Positions 10,073 through 22,429 of a stretch of 64,000 bases of DNA are shown here, piece after piece. Below the pieces are notes generated by a model. That model was given only the letters and a program-made list of their open reading frames with translations, ran no database searches and was not told the DNA's origin. Each line of letters begins with the position of its first letter. Within the stretch, counting starts at the first letter, position 1. The translations under genes and the position numbers were made by a program. This DNA comes from Kalaharituber pfeilii (taxonomy: Eukaryota; Ascomycota; Pezizomycetes; Pezizales; Pezizaceae): positions 124,001 through 188,000 of the forward strand of contig WHUZ01000047.1 of assembly GCA_015179045.1 (NCBI GenBank), read 5' to 3'.

Positions 10073-13000
10073 CCCTTGCAGTAATACTTTCAAACGAATT
10101 GTAATAAGGAAGAGAGGCAGCGAGCGATTCATTCATGATCACTTAAGCTCTTGGTAACAAGTATGTAACCTAACTCATACGCTACCTAGAGAAGTACGCT
10201 AATTGCGCAATTAGCATACAAAGTCTAGTCCTCTACGAGGGGTAATGCAACAAGTCTAGTACCTAATTGGATTCTACTTTATTTCATTGAAGGCTCTTCG
10301 AAGATCAACCCCGCTGTCTCGAATAAACCTGAAGCCTTTTTGTAAATATATAAACTTGACATAATGATCCTGTAAACCTTTGCATAAACCTGAACGTAAC
10401 AAAAAGAGCAAATCTACAAGACTACCGTACGTTGGGGGTTGTTCCAGAACGAATGGACTTTTACGTTACTCCTGAGTGGATCCCACTATGAGATAACGCT
10501 GGAGCTCGCCACCAAAGATACTACTTGCACAAATCATGCATGCTAGAATTATGCATGCTAGAATTACGCAGGACAAGAATCGAAAAACAAGTGCACCGGT
10601 TCCACTAAAGGCTGCTCATATAGAACCGAAGCATTACAGTCCCATCTTTTTAGATACTGGCAGGTGCTAGACAATCCTCTTCCCCCAATCGGAATCAAGC
10701 CGGAGTCCCTATACCATCGCGCTTGTTGTAACCTGCATACAATACAACAAACCACTTCAACCAAGGCATAGGTCAGTTTGAACAGAGCACAACTCCCTCT
10801 CCTTTTGTACTCTCCGACCGTCCTCCGACTACCGCTACAGCAGCCCCTCCACAATCTCCCCTCCGCTGTACTTTTCTCCTTAATATAGTCAACTTCTCCC
10901 TCATGCTTTATTCATAGTTTAATCTCTCTATTGTTTGCATTTTATAGCTGGCGGAGTCCAACCATTTTCCTGAAACTCCGCTTAGTCAGCGTCTGGTTAC
11001 GAGACTATAGCTGTGGCACCTTTTTGTTACGTAGTAATTGGTAGGCACTCTACATGAGGGGATGTGGGGACACTGGGGTTATGAAGGCTCCAGGTCTGTA
11101 ATATGGTCAGCGAACGAAAAAATTTCCAAATACAGCAAGAGGTGCTTTTACATCTCTAATAAAAATTAGCCGGGAGTGCTCTTCTTGCTACTACGTTGCG
11201 GGATTATGCCCAAGAGTCTGTCTTGACTCAGAAGTGTTCTCGTGCCCAGACTCTGCCCAGAAGCGAACTCCAGCTTTGCTGAGAAGCGGCGGGTAGATGA
11301 CCCCAATTCCCTAATACACATCCAACCACAGCTTTTGGTTCCATTCCCTGTAATTTATTTCCTAAGTTCAACCATTGTATTCAGCGCCTCTATAGCTCTA
11401 ATCTACACATCATCTTTTCTTGTCATCGTTCGTAATCTACCAAGGTCAGTCATCATTCTATTAACTTATTAGCTACATGAGCTGTGATCAGCCGCAAAAG
11501 GACTTACATTTTCCCGACGCTGTTGAGGACTTACGTGCAGCAAGGAACTACCGGAGTTAAAAACCACAGGTTTAAGACACTTGCAACCTTGCTTTGGTTC
11601 CAGCTTCAGAGCTAGACACTCAGTGCTGGCAATTGATTAGCACTATTGCAATCGACTAGACAAGTGACACCAAAGACACAAAGAACCATCGCACAAAGAA
11701 AACCTCCATCCCTATACTTACCCCGAGATGAAAGGTGACCGGATGTACTGTATATTAGCTAAACAAGGAACATAGACTGTACCACAAGTTGCGGTTACAA
11801 AAATTTTAGATGACCAGTCGTATGTACATTGGTGCAGAAGGCACACTGATTACATAACTGTATAATAGCGAATCGTCATATGCTGGAAGGAGTTCTACTC
11901 CCATATTGGTATCATGGGGGCGGCGCGGAATGCTTGTCTGTGCAAGCAGAGAATAAGATAAAATAAAATAAAGTAAAATAAAAATAAGATTGCTCCATTT
12001 CCATCTCAGAATTGAACCGGGGCCATGAATTCTACATGGCGGTTGTGGCTACCTCCATCGCTAGAGACCACAGCATCCCACTTCAGTCAAGGCGTAGGTC
12101 AGTTCACCTTATTCCGACTTCTTGAACAACTCGCCAGCGACACCAGCACCAAGCAGCAATATGTATAAAAACCATGTCTAGTTCGAGCCAATCCCAAGTC
12201 CTCCACCCACCCCCACCCACCCCCACCCCTCTCCAACCAACCCAACCCAACCCAACCCCACAATCCCAAGCAAACCCCCCGCAGCCTTACTCCAACCCCC
12301 TACCCCCAAAACCAACCCCTCATCACACACTCTTACAGTCATCTTCACAAAAATTACAGATACACCCGGGAACCCAGTATCCAAAAATACAGTATTCCGT
12401 CCATACCACTATTTACCATTATTATTATCTCCCCCTTGCTTTAGAAGATCCATGACTTTGACGGGGGGGAAGTGGGACGGGGGGAAAAGGCCGAAAAGCG
12501 GGATGAGGGAGAAAGGTGGGATGGAGGTAGCGGTGGAAAAGAATTGAGGAATGAGAGATGAGCGTGCTTTTCTTGACGCTATGATATGGGTCCACGGCTG
12601 GGGGAGCTCTGTTGCGGACTACTTGTACATGTAAAAACACAGAAATGGCCTACAATAAATCATGCCCACGAGCAAACCTCAGCTCGGTGGTGTAGGGGCC
12701 AAGTACCTAAATTGTTTCGTCATAATCGGGTAAAAATATCGACCGTACCATATCATACCCTTCCACCTCCATACTCCAACACCCGATTATCGAAAACTCC
12801 ACAACTATTACCCTGAACACCCTGAACACCCTCAACACCCTAAATCCTCCCTCCATAAATTATTCTCATCCCACCAGCATCCCAAAATACCCACCCAATC
12901 CATCTATCCACTCCTCCCCCATTTTCCCCCCAACACTACCCCCCCCCAACAACCTCTCAAATCCACCACCATCCCACAACCCACCCACCCACCCATCCAT

Positions 13001-14064
13001 CCACAAACCTATCATTTTACATATCCTCCCTCCAGACACCTAACCCCCACCCAACCCCCCACCAGAACCCGCGCTCCAAAAACCCCCTCCCACCAACGAT
13101 GACCAAGTAATCCATAGGCAAACCAGTGTTATCTGGGTACTCGCAACAAACCTCCTTTACCCACCCCCCCTCCCACCCCACCCCTCCACACACATCCCTT
13201 TTCCTCCACAAAAGCTCATACCCCCCCCACCACCCCCATACCACACCTACCACTCTCCACCCAGCACCCCACTAAAAAAACAAGACGAAAAAAACTGGGC
13301 ATACTGCCCCCCCCCTCCATCGACTTGAGCCGGCTCCACGGTATATCCAAGTGAAACAACGATATGCCGGTAGCATAGATATCAGACAAGCGACCCCACT
13401 CGCTTGTAGAAATATATATCCCCTTCCCTCGAAACACCTGCGAATGTCTGCCAGGTCCTGACATTCCGGAGAAGTATATGATATTCCGGCGTACTCATTC
13501 CCCAGTGGCCTGCCGGGTGACTTTTAGCCCTTCTGTTCATTCCTCCGCCTACCGTACCTTAGCGGCCGGGACCAGTAATAAATAAATGGGTATCATATCA
13601 TACTCTGAAGTGAGCGCCAGGATAATATATATAAGTATTCGAAATCCATAATTCATGACACCTCTGGCCCTAGGCTCACACTGTTATACTACCCATGCTG
13701 CTATACCATTGAGTATCAAGCTGTTAAATCCATCATCCAGAAGTTCGCAATTAGCAGTATATAATATCTAAATGAATAAACTCAAGTACACTTATTTGCC
13801 AAATTTTTTGCCACAAACCACAATACAATGCTACAAGATATGCCATGAGGAAAATTTAACACAAACCCTTGTCGTTCCTTTTATATACGCTGCCTTTTTA
13901 ACCCAACTCGTTTCCCAAATGCTAATTTTGTTATTCCTCCAAATGCAACCAGACAAATTCCCCCACTCTATCATGCTAGGCTATCAATGATCACCACCCG
14001 TCCTTCTCTATCCTTGAAATCGTTTACTGCTAAAAGTCTCCACACGGGCCCTTAACCAGGTCAT
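10073..14064. other. gene-free stretch with SINE-like and simple repeats
   Basis: No convincing gene is seen. Two minus-strand pieces at about 10640-10790 and 11990-12125 share a 5' motif (TGACCTAYGCCTTG) and a downstream tRNA B-box-like stretch. A lone copy of the TIR motif TTCTCGTGCCCAGACTCT starts at 11237. Positions 12180-12320 and 12800-13320 are C-rich low-complexity DNA. An A-rich (TAAAA)n run lies at 11955-11990. Confidence 0.5.
11990..12125 (-). repeat. SINE-like dispersed repeat (tentative)
   Basis: Read on the minus strand, TGACCTACGCCTTGACTGAAG is followed about 70 nt later by GGTTCAATTCTGAGATGG, whose core fits a Pol III B box. The 5' motif recurs at about 10750-10790 on the same strand, also followed by a GCTTGATTCC box. 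No poly(A) tail or target duplication is clear, so this could be a tRNA relic rather than a SINE. Confidence 0.35.
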
Positions 14065-17000
14065 CTATCCCCTTCTTGACTTCCCAACCCTATTTCCATA
14101 CGGATGCCCATTCCCCATCAAACTCGACCCTGCAACACTATCCAATTGTCCATCCACATCCCTTGAACCTCCCATCTCCCCCATCTCCACATCCTCTTCA
14201 ACCATCCCCGTTCCCATCCCCCCACTTTCCGTCCCCAGCCTCCTAAACTCCAAGAACGCCCAGGAGGCCAATACACACCCGGCGAACGGCACTGCCACCA
14301 CGAAAAAAATCCATATCGAAATCGACCCCTGTCCCATTTCCTTAACGTTCACACCAAACAGCGCCGCAATGAACATCATTGGCAGGAACACAAACGTCAG
14401 CACTGTCATCCTGCGCATGCTGGCATTCTGCTTGGCCGCCTCGTCAGCCTGCCGCGTTGCTTCTGCGGCATGAAAGTTCGCGATAACAGCGTGCCGGTTA
14501 GCGAGGCGGGACTCGTGCATAGAGTGTTGGTGGTCTATGATGGACTTCAGGGATTCAGCTTGCCGTTTGCTAGCTTTAAGGTTGTCCATGAGGTCTTGAT
14601 GCCCGCGCTTTACGTCGCGCCAGTTGACCTTGCGTGGCATGTGCAGGCCGCTCATGCTCGTGCTTAGACCAGGATGCATGCCCGTGCGGCTCAGGCTGCG
14701 GCTTGATCCTACTTGACGCATCGTGGCGGTACGATGCATGCCTTCTACAGCGTCGTCGTCATCATCTTCCTCGCCTAAGAGTTGTAGAAGGTCAGCCTTT
14801 GATGAGCCAAGGAACATGTCTGTCTCCGCCAGCTGGCTAAGGAAAGACATTGTCTCGATGAACATGCTTTCATAACTGTTGACTTTGATCAGGATCTTGA
14901 AGACCTGCCCGGCCGCCTGATTGTAGTACTCCATCGCCTCTTCGCTGTCCTCTACCGTGGAGTTCGAAGCCGCCACATATAGCAGGTTTGTAAGTACATC
15001 CACGAAGTGACGCATCTTGTCCAAAACCTCTCTCCATCGTCGCTTCGTTTCAGATAGGATCTGGACAGACAAATCATCTGCAGAAATTGCTGTTCCACGT
15101 TCCTTCAACGGTTTGTGGAAGCGGTGACGGTAGTATTGCACCAGCTCATATCGCCCCTTTTCGAAGTCTGATTGTGCTTGGGGTGAGGGATCTACTGGGC
15201 GTGATAATGGCACATCGTCTGCCGGCAGAACGAGCACTGCAACAGGGCAGGCATCCTTGCTGTCCCCGCCTCGCGGCTGCGACCAGTATATCTTCCATGT
15301 AGTGTCATAGAAGTATGCTTTATTGGCCACTTGTTAGCAAGACATTCTACGTCCAGCGAGTCTATAATGAACCTACCAGTTTCGTCTCTTGCCTCAATGG
15401 CATATCTCCTAGCTTCTGACCCGTAACCTTGTTCCAGATTTGGAAGAGTTGTACTTAAAGAGTTCCCTATGGGGAGCATGAGCATCACTCGTCTAGTGAT
15501 TCACCTCCTAAGGAAATGTTTACTCACAGTTTGACTTGGACAACAGCTTAGACCCGGTGTTTGACAATGACCAAAGATTGGGCCCTTCCGCTAAATGTTG
15601 TTTGCCCTTCGAATCCAGCACAAATTGCGGATCTATATGGCTAAGGGCATCTACTGTGTTCTCATTGGTTATACTACAATGACCGACAGGTAAGTAAAAT
15701 TCAGTCAAGGTGCATTAGGAGACACATACTATAGCCTAAAGGAAGTTTTCCTCTTTGATGCCCCCATTCCATTTACCAAATCGGTAAATGTTCTCAGAGT
15801 AGAGGAAAACGACACATCATAATCCCTCTCGTGGTTATCCTCTGGCGCACCAGTGTCCTCATAGGCTGTGTATACGCACACATCACATTTTATATGGCCT
15901 GCTTCAGCAAGCAATTTATCGAATGCTGAAAGTTTTGCTGTCCTGGCTTCACGATAGTCCCTCACTAACTTTTCTCTAATCTCATTCATGTGCTCAAAGT
16001 TATGAGGGTCCAGGTCCAACAAGCCTGGTATCTCCGCAACGTCCCTGTTTCCGTCGGAGCTGGAAGAAGAATCAGAATTCCTGCGGGGTTGTCCTTGTTC
16101 GACGTGCTCTTGACTTCCTGGCGTGTAATCCATACGTTGCTCCAAGTCCCTCAATTTCCTCTTACATTCCTTTTCGTTGTCTGCAGCCTTGTCTGCTTCA
16201 TCAAAAAGCCTCGTGATATTCTCAAACCTCGCGCTTTGCTCTTTCTGTTGTAGCATACTAAGCTCGCTATGAAGGAGTTTTGAGTGATATCCCACCTGTT
16301 CCAGTATTGTCTTCAGTTGCATTCTCCACTGCTTTAATATCTGTGGTTTCCGTCCTATCTTTAGTATTGATCCCGTTGGCTTGGCAGTCCCACTCGTATA
16401 TGGTCGGTCACTGAGACTGGTATTCCGTGGAGAAAAATGTACATGATGACGAAACCCTTGGGGCTGACCTGCAACATGCGGGGTCACATCCCGCGTAGCC
16501 GAAGCGACGAGATCAAATATGTCAGCATATATATGACCAGTGGCTCCTTTGATAATCTCGTCTTCAAGAACCGCCTTCTCAGAAACATAGTACAGGCTAC
16601 TTGGTAAAATCAAAGTAAGCTCATGTAACGCTGAGCAATATGCATCCAGAGCTGATGATGAAAAACCCTCCTACCAAAGAAGGTTAGCTTCAAGTAACAC
16701 GTATAGGATTATGAGCTAGGTGTGGAGGCGCGGGGGTGAAGGGGGAGGAGGAAAGGGGGAGGGAGTTAGGTACCGGTCTCGTCAGTTGGTCAAAAACAAT
16801 TTCTATTCCTTTCCACAAGAAAAAGTGCACCTCATGAAACAAAGGATGTACTGATTTAGCAATCCATGTATTTAATTTCTCAAGTGTTGTTATCCGAGCA
16901 TTGGTATATTGCCAATGCATCCCTGGAGTTGCTGGCTCCTCCTCTTCTTCGCCCCCTCTTCCTTGCCTCCTAGCAACTGTATCCACGCGGTCTAAGTAAG

Positions 17001-17522
17001 ACTCTATTCTACGTCTCACATCATCAAAAAGTAGCGGCGGAAGTTCCTGGGCTTTAGCGAGTTCGTCCCACTCAGCTGCGATCGAGGAATCTAATCGCAT
17101 GAATGCCTCTCTGAATCCCCGGAGAGCTATTAAAATCGTTAGTTATCTACCTGAAAGTACGCAAAATGAAGACGTCAGCTCAATTATTTCTATTAACTTA
17201 CCTTTCTCTGCATTATCCGCGGAGCTGAGAACCCCGCCGGTATATTCTCCCAGCCCATCCACACCACGGGTATCATCTCTCTCAACTCCAGCTGCTCTTC
17301 TTCGTCCTGCCCACTTTGCAAACCTCTTTGCTTTATGTCGAAGGTCTCGCAGGTCTGTTTGCGAAATGGAAGCTCGGGGGTTTCTAGAAGGGAACCACGC
17401 CTAGGAAGCCCTGGGGAGAGCCCCGGGGATGCTCCTCCAGAAGAGACTGCAGCAGCAGTTCCAGCAGCAGTTGTATAGGTATCTGTGGTTCTGATAGTCG
17501 TAGTCTCGGGTCTGGACCCCAT
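14065..17522 (-). CDS. CorA-like magnesium transporter-type membrane protein, six exons
   Basis: The proposed exons are 17522-17202, 17106-16774, 16670-15730, 15673-15528, 15466-15377 and 15317-14065, giving about 1027 residues. All joins but the first agree in phase with good donors (GTAAGT, GTACCT, GTATGT, GTGAGT, GTAGGT). The C-terminus has a coiled coil (about 855-920) and then two membrane helices: VLTFVFLPMMFIAALFGVNV and IWIFFVVAVPFAGCVLASWA. This is the CorA/Mrs2 arrangement. The family's GMN signature after helix 1 is replaced by GVN, as in many fungal CorA-like proteins, so ion transport cannot be assumed. The N-terminal 800 residues are a large cytosolic region with Ser-rich linkers. 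The first intron has an ideal branch point and TAATAG acceptor, but that acceptor puts exon 2 out of phase. I used a GAG acceptor at 17107 instead, so the first 107 residues are uncertain. Confidence 0.72.
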
Positions 17523-20500
17523 GGCGATTTCCAGTTGTGGTAGGACTAGTAGTTGATTATATAAAGCGAGACAATCAGAAGTGAGGCTGGAGACAAATTA
17601 TCTGTTTGCTGGCTGTTACCAAGCTCCTATGATACACGGCAAATGGCTACGGTGTAAAGTCGCAAATGCTGATAAATTTGCTCGTCAAATTGTACTCGCA
17701 AACAGTCCCTCGTGAGATGGTTCCGCTCGTTATTGTGTCGTGCAGCGAAAAGGTATGAAATTGCTGAAGCTGTAGAGCCCGTCGCACTGAGGAATTGTCA
17801 CTCTCCCTTGCGATTAAGTATATTGTTTCCCGGTTACTTGCTTCCCAAGAAAAAACTAGCTTAATGAGAGCCAACGGAACTTATAAAGATGTCAACTTGT
17901 CCATCCAATACCTGGTGGCTAGGGTAGGTGATGGTCCCCTTGTCACCCAGCCAACCATCGTACTTCCTTCATGCGAAACGCGGAGCCGCAGATCCTCATG
18001 TATTTCGGCACCCCCGTCTTGGGTCAAAGCCCCAGTTCATTTAGTTGAAAGAAATACTCATGCAGATGCGCGGTAAAAATAGCGCCATCCGACCCTTGCG
18101 GCTAGAACCCGTTACAATTTAAGCAAAATGCTATGCACTTTAGAAAATAGTTGGCGGCCTGAAATTTGGCGCTTATTCCATCGCGTCTGTCGCGTGGCTG
18201 TTGTTACCTGTGGAGCATTGGAGCTGAAGATCTTTTCCGCAAAGCCACTTAACCAGGAACCCAGAATAGGCAATTGCTCGAGTGCTTGCTCAGCATAGGT
18301 CCCCCACATCCAAGCCGGCGTCATATTCAGCCAGAAATCAGAAGAGAGGCTCTGGTGAAGTGAAAACTCATTAATGTGGTGGCCAATTACAGAAGTATTG
18401 AGCGGAACAAGCCGAACGCATAGCCGCGATTCCGATATTGCGTTCGCAGAAGTCTGGCTTGTGCAACATGAACTGTGCATATGGAGTGGCGAGAGCAGTA
18501 GCCCGCTCGCCTTCCCGTACTAAGAACGTAAGGGATTCCGAACACAGTAGGCAGTGCAGTGCAGTGCTAGCTGTTCATTGTGAAAATTTCGTTGAGCGAA
18601 TAAATCTCACTAGCAAGGCAGACATTTAGCAATACTCTAGTTGAGGCAATCGTGATAGGATCCTGGCTTACCTGTTCAGCTTTTCATAACGTTGCCGAAT
18701 CTCTAGACGGGCCCACTTCTGAGTGTAAACTCGTGTTCTCGAATGTAACCGGAGCGTTTGAGCAATATAAAAGATTGAGAATATCCACCTCAGCCGTGCC
18801 AGCCTCAGGTGATTGATAGATCTGCAGCAGTAGCAGCCTTGGAATCGGGTATAGATAACTGCAACCTCATGTATGCTAGAGACTGGTTTGCAGAGTAAAT
18901 GGAGCTTCCTTATTCTGTACCCCTAACTCCCGTACCCGCAGAACCCAGACCTGAGATGTCGAGAGGCTGTTGCGCACACCAAAGCGAGGATAATCATATG
19001 ACAGTCGACAATTCTCAAAGGTGAGGCTGCAAGTGATGTTAACAACAGTGCACGAGGCTACAAGGTAAGCATCAGTATCGAATCCTTGCTGAAACACTAT
19101 CAAGTAGAAGCAAGGGATCCGGGATGATTAACTCTGCATCGATATGGGTACGAGAGCCTCGCCATGGAAGATAGTTGGAAGCTGCGGACGCCCATAAATT
19201 GTGCAAAAAAAGTCAAGGGTCGAAGGCTGTGGAGGGCGAAGCGGTGGGTGTTGTGCCAGGCGATAAAGTCCCGAAGTGAGCAGCTGGCATTTCCTGTCGG
19301 CATCGGGCCCGAATACCGAGTCGCTGAAATCGACCTCTCATCCTCAAAACCGCCGTCAAGTTACACTCCCAGAATCCTTGCGAAGGGTTGCGAAGCAGAT
19401 TATTTACTTGGCACAATAATCTCAACCTTTTTGAGATTTTAGGTATACATAGTTTGGGCAAGAGACGGCTTACAATAGGTAACTCAGAGCTGGTACAAAT
19501 AGATCCAAGGCTAGTTTGGACTCAAGTGGACTCGAACAGATCAAGTTCAGACTAAGTATGCCCATCTAGTTGGCTTCATGACAACTGGCGCAGACCGATT
19601 TGTTGTGGCCACTCACAGCGCTTCATTAGCACCGACGATCTCCCGTTTCAATTTGTATGTGGGGAGCCGGTGCTGCATTGGGGCTAAACCCGACTTGGAA
19701 TAGTCTCGGACGGAAATGGAGAAAACCTTGGGACGTATGTATGACGTCGCGCCACTTTTAGATTACGAGTGTCGCAAGCAAGCGGCTTGAGATGTACCGT
19801 TACCTGACTTTTGACGGCAGACCGATGGCGGGATACAGGGGAAAAGCAAGCGGATAGATGTACGAAATGGGGTTTTGCAGAATGAGATGGCGGAGTTTGA
19901 AACTCACTGCGATGGCCGATGAACCCTGCACTATCGCGCTCTACCCGCTGCCTGTACGCTCTCTGCGTGCCGCATCTCGACTGCCCTTCAAGGTGGGCTT
20001 CGACACGGCTGCAGCGACCTTCAAGCTCTCGTCTCGCAGCCAGTTCTCCGACCAGGCAGCGTGAGCCAAGCCAGCCAGCCAGCCAGCCAGAGCCTTGCCC
20101 CGCAAAGCAGGGTTTGGCGGTGCGAGCGCGAGTGGCCACGGTTAGGCGTTGGCACTCCAGCAGGCCGCGCCGCCGCCAGCCAGTCCGCACTTTCTTGTCA
20201 AGGCCGAAACGGGAAAGAGGTGCGGTGATTCGTTCGGTCATCTGGGCGGAAGCCAAGCGGTGCAGCTGCGCTGTGCGCTCCGCTTGCTTGCTTGCTTGCT
20301 TGCTTCTTGCCTGCCTGCTTGCCTGCCTGCTTGGGCGATGCCCGCCTGCGTAGCCCCTTCCCGCCCGCTCTTTCCCCCAATTCCTTTATTAACGCCCGCT
20401 GCCCCCGTCTAACCCTCCACCGACGCTTTCTTCTCATTTACCCTTCCTCATCGCCTGGTGGGATCAAAACGTAAGAGAGCAGCAGCAGCACAACAGCGTG

Positions 20501-20574
20501 CCCCTCACTCCCCCGTCCGAACTCTTCCCAGCAGTTGACGAGAAGGTGGAGTGACCAATCCCCCCATCTTCGAA
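17523..20574. other. gene-free stretch between divergent genes
   Basis: This is the shared upstream region of the CorA-like gene (minus) and the DUF1774 gene (plus). Open frames here, including a 190-residue one at 19684-20256, have biased composition and no family signature. Simple repeats: (AGCC)n at about 20068-20093 and (TTGC)n at about 20283-20335. No RNA gene was found. Confidence 0.55.
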
Positions 20575-21648
20575 ATGCCTTACTGTGAGTCCCCCCACCC
20601 CCCGATATCCATCCTCCCACCCCTCTTCATTAACACCCTACTCCCCCCAGACAACCCTTTTGCCCGTCAGCAAGAGGCGACCCGCGCCAACGTCCTCACC
20701 TACAAAATCCTCACCTTCCTCACCTGGCTTCTCTCCATCGTCACAACCCTCTACTACACCACCCATGTCCCATGGGACGGCCACGAACACCCATCCAAGC
20801 ACCATCATCGTCATACCACCTTTGGCCAGAGCTACGCTCACCCGACTCCATTCACAATCAACCATGTCTTTGTCGGAATTTACTGGATCGCTTTGTTCTT
20901 CGGACAGTTGGGATACATTTGGCATCTGTTCGTGAGCAATGACGCTTGGGTCAGGGCAGCTTGTAGCGTTGGGCCACACTTCATTCTGTGGGTAGCGTGA
21001 AATCCATGCAAAGTAACATTGCTAACACTTCCCCAGCTTCAATCTCTTTAACTTTGCCCACATCATGCTCTGGACCCGCTCCTACTTTATCCTCTCCGAA
21101 ATCGCCCTCATCATTAACTTCCTCCAACTCGTCTCCCTCTACATCCGGCACGCTCTCCCTACCACCCGTGAGTCGCAATACGTCTCCATCTCCACAATCA
21201 AGTCGATCCACATCCCTGCAGTCTCCATGCCACTTGTCTGGACTTTCTTTGCAATCTTGTGGAACGGGGCCGTGATGGTGCACTGCACAAATGCGATTGC
21301 GTGCAGGATCCTCGCGAACGTGGTCATCTGGACTATCGTGCCGTTTGCAGGGATCTTCTTGTTTGCGTACGGAGACTGGACGGTGGGATTCGCAACGGCC
21401 TTCTTGACAGCAGGATTGGGAGTGGGGCAGTTCTTTTTGAAGGTGTTTGCATTGCAGTGGATCTTTGCTTTGTATGTCGTTCCCCCGCCTTCCCCCGGTT
21501 TTCAATTTTGCAAAGTCCAGAATAACTAATGAAATTTTAAAGCACCATCATGGCACTTGTGTTGTTGTCCACAATTGCAGTGATGTACCCAGGACCAACG
21601 ACGTCGACTACGGGAGAGAGAGCGCCGTTGTTGACAGAGGATGCGTAA
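20575..21648 (+). CDS. DUF1774-type fungal integral membrane protein, four exons
   Basis: The exons are 20575-20584, 20651-20987, 21037-21471 and 21543-21648, in phase, giving 295 residues. The start exon is only 10 nt (ATGCCTTACT, then GTGAGT), and the joined N-terminus reads MPYYNPFARQQEATRANVLT. The match to the fungus-specific DUF1774 family rests on the N-terminal NPFA..QE.T.ANVLTY, the HVPWDGH loop, SYAHPTPFTINHVFVGIYW and NLFNFAHIMLWTRSYFILSE. About seven to eight hydrophobic helices are visible. The C-terminus ends STTGERAPLLTEDA. Function is unknown; a membrane role in the secretory or vacuolar system is only a guess. Introns begin GTGAGT, GTGGGT and GTATGT. Confidence 0.88.
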
Positions 21649-22264
21649 GCAGTGGATGCAAGTAGGGTGATATAGTGCATTAATCAATACTGCCATAACA
21701 TAACAATGGGAGACGTGAAAGGGCAAAGTGACGCAAGTGGAAAATGTCATGACGATTGATGTATGGAAAAGGCAAGGAAAAATGGGGTTTATTTCGATGT
21801 TGGCTTTCGTCTATCTCGTCTTTGTCGCTTTCTGTCATCTTGCTTCATGCTATCATTAGTCGGTGGGAATCGGGTATCTTAATGTAGTTCTTCGTTTTAA
21901 TGATCATGTGATAGGTTTGCTGTTTCATTTTTTTTCGTGTATGACCTTTTTCTTTTTTCCTGTTACCGTATTTGTATTAGTACTTACATCTGATGTCCCT
22001 TTTACTTAACGTAGTCGAGAAACTACTATGAAGTTGTTTCCCAAATCATTCTCTCCGCCCTACCATAATCCCCCTTCTCCTCTAATATTCAATCAAAAAG
22101 CATAATGTTGCTGGGCGCCCAGTGCTAATACAAGTGTGACACTCAACGGTCACATGTGCTCTCTACCTATCCTTAAACACCTTTTGAACACTTGTATAAT
22201 CATTTTTAGTAGTCATCAACGACATAGTTTATCATATTGGGGGAAAAAAACGAGAGAGAAAGTG

Positions 22265-22297
<33 letters not shown>

Positions 22298-22429
22298 ACT
22301 TAACCCGTCCCCTCCCTTCCGCCCCCCGCCGGTCTTATTTTTTTCCAACCCAATCAAAAACATATATAATTTCAACAGCGTTTAATTATTTTTTTTTTAT
22401 TTTTATTAAAACTTCTCTCCTGCAGACCA

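Noticed and set aside
11990..12125. A functional tRNA gene on the minus strand
   Set aside because: A and B box-like stretches are present, but no cloverleaf with an acceptor stem could be drawn.
19684..20256. 190-residue minus-strand frame
   Set aside because: Arg-rich composition in a GC-rich, repeat-bearing upstream region, with overlapping open frames on both strands and no motif.
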